Of a DNA stretch of 12,082 bases, positions 1 to 6,336 are shown piece by piece (position 1 is the first letter of the stretch; every line of letters starts with the position of its first letter). Source of the stretch: Caldifarciminota bacterium 4484_18 (GTDB lineage: Bacteria; Hydrothermota; UBA3073; NMUJ01); assembly GCA_002256535.1 (NCBI GenBank), contig NMUJ01000022.1, positions 1 to 12,082 on the forward strand. The letters are read 5' to 3'. A model generated the notes under the pieces. It had not been told where the DNA came from and did not search any database. It saw only the letters and a program-made list of their open reading frames with translations. The translations under genes were made by a program, and so were the position numbers.

Positions 1-4
1 CACA

Positions 5-10
5 TATAAT
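5..10 (+). promoter_or_regulatory. Candidate -10 box before the radical SAM gene
   Basis: A perfect TATAAT lies about 20 bases before the ribosome binding site of the first gene, leaving room for a short leader. The matching -35 would fall outside the window, so only half of the promoter can be seen. A/T-rich sequence produces such matches by chance. Confidence 0.4.
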
Positions 11-30
11 AAAATCTTATTTTTGATAGC

Positions 31-38
31 AAGGAGGG
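31..38 (+). promoter_or_regulatory. Strong Shine-Dalgarno of the radical SAM gene
   Basis: AAGGAGGG lies 4 bases before the ATG at 43 and fixes that start. The same strong form (AAGGAGG) recurs before the HtrA and sigma factor genes. This shows that the organism uses canonical anti-Shine-Dalgarno pairing where a gene is not coupled to one upstream. Confidence 0.8.
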
Positions 39-42
39 TTCA

Positions 43-1530
43 ATGAGTTTATGGGTGGTTTCGAAGACGCGGTTCGATGTTGTACGTGTGAAGCTGATGC
101 TCGAAAATGCCATCAGCCGCAAAATTATCGATAGCGCCTTACATGTAGAGGAAGATGGTCGTACGCGGTTGGAACATGTTATCGACGCATACGTACAGAA
201 GACTCATACGCCAGCATGGGAGAAACTACGTAATTACCCACTATTTAAAGTTATCGACATAATAAAGCGTGCTTTCAATGCAGACGACGAACGTATGAAA
301 CGCGAGCTACAGAACCCCACCATTCGTAAGATACTGTTGGTATCACTCAAATCCCTACGTAAATATGGGTTACAGACACCACAGAACTTTGTCGCACCCA
401 TCATGGTGGTATGGAACTTCACCTATAGATGTAACCTCAGATGTAAGCACTGTTACGAAGATGCAGGCGTGTTAAGGTCGGGTCCCACCAATGAGCTCAC
501 CACTGATGAGAAGTACCATGTATTGGAGGAGCTGGATAAAAATCACGTACCTACGATATTCTTCTCGGGTGGTGAACCCCTGATGGCGGCTGACTTTTGG
601 GAGCTCGCCGAGGCTGCGAAGAAGAGAGGTTTCTACCTCAGCATAGCTTCCAACGGTACATTGTTTGCCAACAAGGAGAATGCTGCACGTGCAAAAGAGA
701 TCGGCTTCGGCTACATAGCGGTTAGCCTTGACGCAGCCGACCCCAAGAAGCATGACGAATTCCGTGGTGTACCTGGTATGTGGGAACGTGCAGTCCAGGG
801 TATAAAGAACCTCAACGATGTAGGTATCACCACCGTTATACAGTTTACGCTCACGAAATACAATAAGGATGAGCTACCGAAGATGTTCAAGCTACAAAAG
901 GAAATCGGTGCCTACAAAGTTATCGTCTATAATTACATACCCGTGGGACGTGGCGACATGGACATGGACATTACACCCGAGGAACGTGAAGAGGCCTTCC
1001 GTGTAATGTATGAGGAGCTCGAAGCTGGTTACCACACGGTAGCTACGACAGCACCACAGCTTGCAAGGTATTGCAAGATGATGGGTTCCGACACCATTAT
1101 ATTCACACATTATGGTGATGCGAAAGCCAAAGAGCTGGGTGTCATCGCTGATATAGTAGGTGGTTGTGGTGCCGGTAGAGCCTATTGTTCTGTACAACCC
1201 GATGGTAGGGTCACCCCCTGTGTGTATATGCCATATATCACTGTCGGTAACCTACGTGAACATACGTTCGAGGAGATCTGGAATAGTCCATTCATGGAGT
1301 ACCTACGCGATCGTTCCGACCTATGGGGACACTGTGCGGAATGTCCCTACCAAGCAGTATGTGGTGGCTGTCGTGCACGTGCTTACGTGTATTTTGACGA
1401 TTTCAAAGGTCCCGACCCTGGCTGCATATTCAACCGCGAATACTACTACAATTGGGAAAAATATCGACGTATGGGTAAATCTGTGGAAGCATTGAACCTC
1501 ATTCATAAAGTGCCAGCGACGGTTAAATAA
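43..1530 (+). CDS. Radical SAM/SPASM domain protein
   Basis: This 495-residue protein is a radical SAM enzyme of unknown substrate. Residues 1-115 are a charged, largely helical extension that I do not recognise. The core follows, with the 4Fe-4S motif CNLRCKHC (C130, C134, C137) and SGGEPL (175-180), which fits the SAM-binding region. A SPASM domain covers about 375-461: C375, C382, the G-x4-C element ending at C393, then C431, C434, C440, C443 and C461, enough for two auxiliary clusters. The phrase VGNLREHTFEEIWNSP (401-416) is typical of SPASM proteins of the AhbC/AhbD and PqqE type, which modify peptides or haem precursors. No precursor-peptide gene is visible nearby. The gene opens a two-gene unit with the lipoprotein that follows. 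The family call is secure; the substrate is not. Confidence 0.93.
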   Translation: MSLWVVSKTRFDVVRVKLMLENAISRKIIDSALHVEEDGRTRLEHVIDAYVQKTHTPAWEKLRNYPLFKVIDIIKRAFNADDERMKRELQNPTIRKILLVSLKSLRKYGLQTPQNFVAPIMVVWNFTYRCNLRCKHCYEDAGVLRSGPTNELTTDEKYHVLEELDKNHVPTIFFSGGEPLMAADFWELAEAAKKRGFYLSIASNGTLFANKENAARAKEIGFGYIAVSLDAADPKKHDEFRGVPGMWERAVQGIKNLNDVGITTVIQFTLTKYNKDELPKMFKLQKEIGAYKVIVYNYIPVGRGDMDMDITPEEREEAFRVMYEELEAGYHTVATTAPQLARYCKMMGSDTIIFTHYGDAKAKELGVIADIVGGCGAGRAYCSVQPDGRVTPCVYMPYITVGNLREHTFEEIWNSPFMEYLRDRSDLWGHCAECPYQAVCGGCRARAYVYFDDFKGPDPGCIFNREYYYNWEKYRRMGKSVEALNLIHKVPATVK

Positions 1531-1904
1531 TGGTGCAAAGGTTAGCAACTATCGGGTTAGCTGTATTGATGGTAGCTGGCTGTAAGAAGCAGGAGCAGAC
1601 TAAGTTCACACCACCACCTGATGGCAAGGTTACCAAGGAGCTTGCCGATAAATACATAAAGGCGGCAAAGGCGCTCGAGCTTGCCATCGCACGTCATCAA
1701 ACCTACATACGTGACTTCATGCGCAGGTTTAAGGTTGACTCGCTGTCACAGCTACAGGATACTGCCTTCATACGTGAGCACCCTGAGGCTATGGATGCAT
1801 GGCAACGTCTACAGCGTCGTTGGAAGGAGACTGAACAAGATGCATATAGGAGGGCGGGGTTGACCGAGGATGCATTCAACTGGATTGGTATGGCGCTAGG
1901 TTGA
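1530..1904 (+). CDS. Small predicted lipoprotein, function unknown
   Basis: This 124-residue protein has a lipoprotein signal peptide. A short positive N-terminus (MVQR) is followed by a hydrophobic stretch and the lipobox VAGC, placing the lipidated cysteine at residue 18. The mature part is charged and predicted mostly helical, with a Lys/Gln-rich linker (KKQEQ) after the cysteine and no catalytic motif that I recognise. The start ATG shares its A with the TAA stop of the radical SAM gene, so translation is probably coupled and the two may be functionally linked. GTG at 1533 is an alternative start. No family name can be assigned from the sequence alone. Confidence 0.8.
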   Translation: MVQRLATIGLAVLMVAGCKKQEQTKFTPPPDGKVTKELADKYIKAAKALELAIARHQTYIRDFMRRFKVDSLSQLQDTAFIREHPEAMDAWQRLQRRWKETEQDAYRRAGLTEDAFNWIGMALG

Positions 1905-1933
1905 CAATTACCTTTTTTCCTTAATTTTATAAT
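1901..1933 (+). promoter_or_regulatory. Possible promoter before htrA, with an over-long spacer
   Basis: A perfect TTGACA (1901-1906) overlaps the stop codon of the lipoprotein gene, and a perfect TATAAT lies at 1928-1933. The spacer is 21 bases, well above the usual 16-18. A start about 7 bases after the -10 would fall inside the Shine-Dalgarno at 1934-1940. Both hexamers match consensus, but the geometry is poor, so the call is weak. Confidence 0.25.
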
Positions 1934-1940
1934 AAGGAGG
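1934..1940 (+). promoter_or_regulatory. Shine-Dalgarno that sets the htrA start
   Basis: AAGGAGG sits 5 bases before ATG 1946. The in-frame GTG at 1940 overlaps this motif and therefore cannot be the start it serves. ATG 1946 is chosen. Confidence 0.75.
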
Positions 1941-1945
1941 TGCCG

Positions 1946-2536
1946 ATGAGATCGGACAAATGGGGATGCTTGATGGTGGGAATTTTTTTACCCATCATCT
2001 TGAACGCCTATGAGCATGGGCCTTTTGTTGAAGCTTGTGCTAAAGTATTACCTGCAGTCGTGAACATAAGTGCAGAAAAGGTGGTGGAGATACCCAGTCC
2101 ATTCAGCGAGATGTTCGAAGATCCGTTTTTCAGGTATTTCAGGAAGTACTTCCCTGAGTATGAATGGAAGCAACGCCTGAAGAGCCTCGGGTCAGGTGTT
2201 ATAATCACATCCGATGGCTACGTGGTAACCAATTACCACGTGATAGCACACGCCGAAAATATTATAGTAAGCACGGAAGAGGAAACCTTCAAAGAGGTCG
2301 AAATCGTAGGTATCGACAGTGTAACAGATATTGCATTACTTAAGGTAGATACAGAACACGAACTCCCGTATATCGAATGGGGTGATTCAGATTCGCTCAG
2401 AGTTGGTGAATGGGTGATCGCCGTCGGTAGCCCGCTTGGCCCCCAATATGCAAGGACTGTCACCATGGGTATAGTGAGTGCTAAAGGTCGTGTGTTACCA
2501 ATAGGACATACCAAGTATTGGGATCTCCAACATTGA
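1946..2536 (+). CDS. HtrA/DegP-type serine protease, N-terminal fragment
   Basis: This is the N-terminal part of a trypsin-fold periplasmic quality-control protease. Numbering from ATG 1946, residues 1-22 form a signal peptide or membrane anchor. The protease domain then shows LGSGVIITSDGYVVTNYHVI with catalytic His98, and VTDIALLKV with catalytic Asp128. The element TVTMGIVSAKGR (171-182) normally comes shortly before FIQTDAAINPGNSGGP. Here the frame runs to GHTKYWDLQH and stops at 2536. The oxyanion/serine motif is absent in all frames. The rest of the protein resumes in another frame from about 2511 (see the next entry). The reading frames imply that the missing length is 2 modulo 3, and alignment to the family from memory suggests about 50 bases. 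As written, the product cannot be an active protease. Confidence 0.88.
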   Translation: MRSDKWGCLMVGIFLPIILNAYEHGPFVEACAKVLPAVVNISAEKVVEIPSPFSEMFEDPFFRYFRKYFPEYEWKQRLKSLGSGVIITSDGYVVTNYHVIAHAENIIVSTEEETFKEVEIVGIDSVTDIALLKVDTEHELPYIEWGDSDSLRVGEWVIAVGSPLGPQYARTVTMGIVSAKGRVLPIGHTKYWDLQH

Positions 2537-3224
2537 GGGTAAGGTAGTCGGTATAAACGTAGCTATAGCCACTGGTACACGTTACTACATAGGGTTGGGG
2601 TTCGCCATACCAAGTAATACCGTAAAGCGTATAGTGGAAGACCTCATGAAGTACCACAAGGTACAACGTGCATGGTTGGGTGTCACCTATCAGAAGCTGG
2701 ATGCCGACCTTGCACAAGCGTTGGGGCTCGAAAAAGTAGAAGGTGTAGTCATTGTAGAAGTGGTAGATGGGTCACCTGCCGACAAAGCCGGTATCAAACC
2801 CAAAGATGTGATCATAGAGTTCAACGGCAAAAAGGTTACATTTGCCAACTTCGCCGTTATTGTTGCACACAGCCCTATAGGTGAACCTATAAAGGTTAAG
2901 CTGATACGTGGTAAACGTGAGATAGAGACTGAAGTGATACTTGAACCACGTGAAAAGGGTGAAACCAAAATCTACGGTTGGCTCGGTATGCGCGTAGAAT
3001 CCACAGAGGCTGGGGTTACAGTAGTAGATGTATCACATGGTTCGCCAGCAGATGAGGCCGGTATACAAAAAGGCGACCGCATCAAGATGATAGGTGATAT
3101 CGAAATCAAATCGCTCGAAGATTATGAACGTGCATCCCAGGAGTATAAAGATAGAACCACACCTATATTGTTTCTTATTGAACGTCAAGGTAAGGATATT
3201 TTAATTGCTATCAAACCTGAATAA
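2505..3224 (+). pseudogene. HtrA/DegP-type serine protease, C-terminal fragment with two PDZ domains
   Basis: This is the continuation of the HtrA gene in a different frame. The frame is open from 2505, after a TAG at 2502. Recognisable HtrA sequence starts at about 2525 with NIEGKVVGINVAI, the strand that normally follows GNSGGP, and continues through GLGFAIPSNTVKRIV. Two PDZ domains follow. The first begins at AWLGVTYQKL and contains GSPADKAGIKPKDVI. The second begins at YGWLGMRVE and contains GSPADEAGIQKGDRI. PDZ domains in this family bind C-termini of unfolded proteins and regulate the protease. No Shine-Dalgarno serves an internal start; TTG 2595 is the first nominal one, and independent expression is unlikely. 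With the N-terminal part this makes one gene of about 1.28 kb that lacks its serine motif. Confidence 0.85.
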
Positions 3225-3228
3225 AACT

Positions 3229-3236
3229 AAGGAGGT
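3229..3236 (+). promoter_or_regulatory. Shine-Dalgarno of the sigma factor gene
   Basis: AAGGAGGT lies 6 bases before ATG 3243 in the 18-base gap after the HtrA stop, and it fixes that start. There is no room for an independent promoter in the gap, so the sigma gene is probably co-transcribed with htrA. Confidence 0.75.
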
Positions 3237-3242
3237 ACAACA

Positions 3243-3821
3243 ATGGTGTATAAAAAGAAAAACCTTGTAGATTTCTATCTATCTGAGATAAAGGATATAC
3301 CCGTACTTACTGTAGAAGAGGAGCGTGCACTCATCAGGAAGGCAAAAGCTGGCGATAAGGAAGCATTCCAGAAACTCATATCCTCCTACTTGAAGTTTGT
3401 GGTCAGCCTTGCCAAGCTCTACCATACGGATGATGTGCCACTGGAAGACCTGATCAACGAAGGTAACATGGGGTTACTACGTGCGTTTCAACATTTCGAT
3501 CTCAGCAAAAACGTGCGCTTCCTATCATACGCAGTGTGGTGGATACGTCAAGCTATCTTCAAACTGATAAAGGAATCCGGTAGTGTCGTACGTATACCTT
3601 CGTCTAAAAAGAGCAACATCAAGAAAGTACAAGACGTAGAAAAGCAACTACTACAGAAGAAGCAGAAACCACCCACACCACGTGAGATAGCAGAGGTGCT
3701 GGGTATCGATGAGAAGGAAGTGATCAAAAGCTACGAGATTGCACAACGTGATCTCGCAATCGATGCACCACTCAACGAAGACCGTGATACACCGCTTAAC
3801 GAAACACTGTTTATCACGTGA
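3243..3821 (+). CDS. Sigma-70 family RNA polymerase sigma factor, regions 1.2-3 only
   Basis: This is the N-terminal part of a group 1 or 2 sigma-70 factor, which directs RNA polymerase to promoters. Region 1.1 is absent and the protein starts close to region 1.2 (DFYLSEIKDIPVLTVEEE, 10-27). Region 2 follows with DLINEGNMGLLRA (69-81) and the -10 recognition/melting helix VRFLSYAVWWIRQAI (91-105). Region 3 includes TPREIAEVLGI (145-155) and runs to PLNEDRDTPLNETL (176-189), then LFIT and a stop. The strand needed for -35 binding (region 4) does not follow in frame; only its last helix appears in the +1 frame. Domain order, the missing region 1.1 and the short length resemble RpoS/SigA-like sigmas of candidate phyla. 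As written, the product could not recognise a -35 element. Confidence 0.9.
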   Translation: MVYKKKNLVDFYLSEIKDIPVLTVEEERALIRKAKAGDKEAFQKLISSYLKFVVSLAKLYHTDDVPLEDLINEGNMGLLRAFQHFDLSKNVRFLSYAVWWIRQAIFKLIKESGSVVRIPSSKKSNIKKVQDVEKQLLQKKQKPPTPREIAEVLGIDEKEVIKSYEIAQRDLAIDAPLNEDRDTPLNETLFIT

Positions 3822-3903
3822 ACGTGTACGTCAGATAAAGGAACGTGCATTACGTAAGTTACGCCAGATGATACATGAGGAAGGTCATCATCGTACCACC
3901 TAA
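3811..3903 (+). pseudogene. Sigma factor C-terminal remnant (end of region 4.2)
   Basis: In the frame shifted by one base relative to the sigma gene, codons from 3811 read LSRERVRQIKERALRKLR and then end at a TAA at 3901. This is the recognition helix and tail of sigma region 4.2. In family members about 55-65 residues (end of region 3, region 4.1 and the first part of the helix-turn-helix) lie between ETL and this point, and they are absent here in every frame. The difference between frames implies a missing length of 2 modulo 3. The remnant overlaps the start of the next gene by 29 bases, which shows that the original gene ended here. Confidence 0.82.
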
Positions 3904-4675
3904 TACGGGTGAAGTACGGGAAATTCACCCGATCAGTTTGATTGCCATCTTTGCTGGTATCGTACTTTTGCCTGTGATATTGTACTTACTGCAACCCAAA
4001 GTAGACGAAAGCCTCATAAGGAGGGAGAAAGACTATTATGAAATACTACACAAGTTGAATTACCTCGAGCATCGCCTATCGGTGCTCGAACGTCGTAATG
4101 AAGCACTTAAATTAGAAGCCAATGCGTTACGTTCACATCTTATGTACTACCGTGACACGACGGTTACATCTGTGAGTGACTTCGAAGATATATTCGAACG
4201 TGTACAGGTTAACCAGAAGCTACTGGAGCTGGTTGAAAAGGAGGTATCGAAAGACCCACAAAAGCTCGACTACCTACCCAGTATACTGCCGGTAGATGGG
4301 TGGCTGGTTAAGGGGTTTGGCCTCATCAAGGACCGATTTACAGGTGAGTATCGTGTTTCACAGGGCATAAATATTGCCGCACCAGTAGGTACACCTGTAC
4401 GTGCAACCGCAAGTGGTTGGGTAGTATTCCGTGGCTACAAAAAGGGGTATGGCAAAATGGTCATAATACAACATAGGCACGGGTTCCGCACCTTATACGC
4501 ACATCTCAACGATATAAAAGTGGGGTTGGGTGAATTCGTCAAACGTGGCAAAATTATCGGCACAGTAGGTACAACTGGTACAACCGAAGGGCCACAACTG
4601 CATTACGAGATACGACTTTATGGTATACCACAGAATCCACTCAACTACATGATCGAGGAGATAAAAACACTCTAA
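3875..4675 (+). CDS. Membrane-anchored, degenerate LytM/M23-like protein
   Basis: This 266-residue envelope protein has a short cytoplasmic N-terminus, one membrane segment (about 18-39), a probable coiled coil (about 45-93) and a C-terminal LytM/peptidase M23 domain (about 145-260). The fold markers are clear: GINIAAPVGTPVRATASGWV, GYGKMVIIQH, TLYAHL and GPQLHYEI. The active site is largely lost. The expected H-x-G-x-D reads S162-Q-G-I-N166, and the H-x-H motif reads Q241-L-H243. Only H210 (YAH) and H243 remain. Two of the three zinc ligands and one catalytic His are therefore replaced. By analogy with EnvC and NlpD, whose degenerate LytM domains activate amidases, a regulatory role in cell-wall hydrolysis is likely. 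The gene starts inside the sigma remnant and ends in TAATG with ndk. Confidence 0.9.
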   Translation: MRKVIIVPPNTGEVREIHPISLIAIFAGIVLLPVILYLLQPKVDESLIRREKDYYEILHKLNYLEHRLSVLERRNEALKLEANALRSHLMYYRDTTVTSVSDFEDIFERVQVNQKLLELVEKEVSKDPQKLDYLPSILPVDGWLVKGFGLIKDRFTGEYRVSQGINIAAPVGTPVRATASGWVVFRGYKKGYGKMVIIQHRHGFRTLYAHLNDIKVGLGEFVKRGKIIGTVGTTGTTEGPQLHYEIRLYGIPQNPLNYMIEEIKTL

Positions 4676-5091
4676 TGAACCGCACATTGCTTATAATAAA
4701 ACCGGATGCAGTCCGTATGGGTGTGATCGGCGAGATACTTACACAGGTGGAACGTGAAGGCTTTAAAATACTCGACCTTAGAATGGTGCAACTCACCCGC
4801 GAACAGGCAGAAACCTTCTATGCAGAACACCGTAACAAACCTTTCTTCAACAAGCTTGTAACCTTCATAACGTCCGGTCCCATCGTAGTAGTATTGCTCG
4901 AAAGTATCGAAAGTGAAAACGGTGTTAAGAAACTACGTACAATCGTGGGTGCAACCGATCCACTTGTATCACCACCTGGCACCATACGACGTAAGTGGGG
5001 TGCCAACATAACCCAAAACGCGGTACATGCATCGGATTCACCCAAAAGTGCCGTACGTGAGATACGTTTCTTCTTTGGGGATAAAATTTAA
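4675..5091 (+). CDS. ndk: Nucleoside diphosphate kinase
   Basis: This enzyme transfers the gamma phosphate of ATP to NDPs and dNDPs through a phosphohistidine, balancing the NTP pool in the cytoplasm. The protein has the usual length (138 residues). It begins with RTLLIIKPDAV, carries the nucleotide-binding region GATDPLVSPPGTIRRKWG (92-109), and has the catalytic His118 in NAVHASDS, the classic NAVHGSDS motif with Gly replaced by Ala. The family's Arg residues around 86-105 are present. The start shares an A with the previous stop (TAATG). Its position directly before pyrF, pyrE and thyX fits a pyrimidine nucleotide operon. Confidence 0.97.
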   Translation: MNRTLLIIKPDAVRMGVIGEILTQVEREGFKILDLRMVQLTREQAETFYAEHRNKPFFNKLVTFITSGPIVVVLLESIESENGVKKLRTIVGATDPLVSPPGTIRRKWGANITQNAVHASDSPKSAVREIRFFFGDKI

Positions 5092-5822
5092 TGGCCGAAC
5101 TCATAGTAGCGTTGGATTTAACATCTATCGATAAGCTTAACCGAATAGTGGCTGAACTCGATGGGCTTGTCGATTTCTTCAAGTTGGGTATCGAACCCCT
5201 GACTGCGATGGGGTTCAAAGTTATCGAACACCTTAAAACCCAAGGTAAACGTGTGTTTGTTGACCTGAAATTTTTCGACATCCCCAAAGTAGTACGTGGT
5301 GCAGTAAGGAACCTACAACAATACGATGTCGATATGTTAACCCTCCATACATTGGGTGGTACCAACATGCTATGTGCAGCAGTAGATGCACGCGGTGGTT
5401 CCAATAAGCCATTACTTATGGGGGTGACTGTGTTGACTTCACTATCACCATCCGAATCCAAACCCCTATTTAACCGCAAATTAGAAGAAGAAGTATTGCT
5501 ACTCACATCACTTGCGTATGAATGTGGCTTAGATGGTGTGGTAGCCTCACCGCTTGAGGTACGGCAGATCAAATCGAAGTGGCAAGATAATCTGTTAGTA
5601 CTAACACCCGGCATAAGAAGCACAGGTGCAAGTAAAGATGATCAAGCTCGTATACTTACACCTTACGGGGCAGCACGAGAAGGTGCCGACTTCCTCGTGG
5701 TAGGTAGACCCATACTTAATGCAGATAACCCACGTATGGTGGTGGAGAGTATGTTATCCGACATACAACGAGGTAACGATGAATTTAGAGCGACTATTAA
5801 AGGAACTGGACGTGATACGTGA
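5091..5822 (+). CDS. pyrF: Orotidine 5'-phosphate decarboxylase
   Basis: This enzyme decarboxylates OMP to UMP, the last step of de novo UMP synthesis. The protein is 243 residues. The start, IVALDL, carries Asp9; the catalytic Lys/Asp set is DLKFFDIP (58-65: D58, K60, D63); the phosphate-binding end shows LTPGIRS and later VGRPI. Length and motifs match the bacterial PyrF type. The start shares an A with the ndk stop (TAATG). The last 44 bases overlap pyrE, and the C-terminal tail after the VGRPI region is unusual in composition because it is constrained by the pyrE start region. Confidence 0.96.
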   Translation: MAELIVALDLTSIDKLNRIVAELDGLVDFFKLGIEPLTAMGFKVIEHLKTQGKRVFVDLKFFDIPKVVRGAVRNLQQYDVDMLTLHTLGGTNMLCAAVDARGGSNKPLLMGVTVLTSLSPSESKPLFNRKLEEEVLLLTSLAYECGLDGVVASPLEVRQIKSKWQDNLLVLTPGIRSTGASKDDQARILTPYGAAREGADFLVVGRPILNADNPRMVVESMLSDIQRGNDEFRATIKGTGRDT

Positions 5823-6336
5823 AGGCCATTTCCTATTGAGTTCCGGCCTACACAGTGGGGTGTACTTTGAGAAGTTCAGGTTGCTGGAAAACCCTCAATA
5901 TCTGCCAGTTTTTACGCATGAGATAGCGAACCACTTCAAATCGTACAGTATATCAAGGGTGGCCGCACCTACACTTGGTGGTATGTTGATCGCATACGAG
6001 GTGGCACGTGAATTAAACACACGTGCAATATATGTTGAAGAAGTACATGGTAAACGTGTACTACGACGTGGGTTCACCATCGAGAAGCGAGAACCCATCC
6101 TCGTAGTAGATGACGTGATGACAACTGGTCAATCGTTATCCAGTGTGATTGAGGTGATAGAAACCAACGGCGGTGTGATTGCAGGTATTGGAGTATTGAT
6201 CGACCGTAGCGATGGGGTAAGCTTCCCTTATCCATTCTTTGCGGTTATCACAAAACGTGTCACAAATTATACGCCCGACGCCTGTCCATTATGTAAGCAG
6301 GGTGTACCACTTGAGACACCCGGAGGCATAAGTTAA
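5779..6336 (+). CDS. pyrE: Orotate phosphoribosyltransferase
   Basis: This enzyme joins orotate and PRPP to form OMP, the step before PyrF. From ATG 5779 the protein is 185 residues. It starts LLKELDVIREGHFLLSSGLH, typical of the family. The PRPP-binding motif is ILVVDDVMTTGQSL (107-120, with D111 and D112). The tail ACPLCKQGVPLETPGG is the usual C-terminal signature in this PyrE subgroup. ATG 5779 was chosen over the longer in-frame start at 5719. The longer form would add 20 residues encoded inside pyrF, and GAGGT lies just before 5779. The gene overlaps pyrF by 44 bases. Confidence 0.95.
   Translation: MNLERLLKELDVIREGHFLLSSGLHSGVYFEKFRLLENPQYLPVFTHEIANHFKSYSISRVAAPTLGGMLIAYEVARELNTRAIYVEEVHGKRVLRRGFTIEKREPILVVDDVMTTGQSLSSVIEVIETNGGVIAGIGVLIDRSDGVSFPYPFFAVITKRVTNYTPDACPLCKQGVPLETPGGIS

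Noticed and set aside
892..1495. Antisense and alternate-frame ORFs inside the radical SAM gene
   Set aside because: They have no family-like motifs, are rich in runs typical of shadow frames and lie entirely within a well-supported gene.
1898..1920. Terminator after the lipoprotein gene (AGGT...ACCT followed by TTTTTT)
   Set aside because: The stem has only 4 bp and an 8-base loop. It is too weak to call an intrinsic terminator, although the T-run is noticeable.
2500..2600. Programmed frameshift or recoding joining the two HtrA frames
   Set aside because: The GNSGGP region is absent in every frame, so slippage could not restore the protein. There is also no slippery heptamer at the junction.
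4925..5623. Minus-strand 232-residue ORF over ndk/pyrF
   Set aside because: It is a shadow of two strongly supported enzymes. Its sequence has no recognisable domain and the C-terminal part is low-information.
5719..5778. Longer pyrE start at 5719
   Set aside because: The 20 extra residues are encoded inside pyrF and do not look like PyrE, while ATG 5779 has GAGGT just upstream and gives the family's normal N-terminus.
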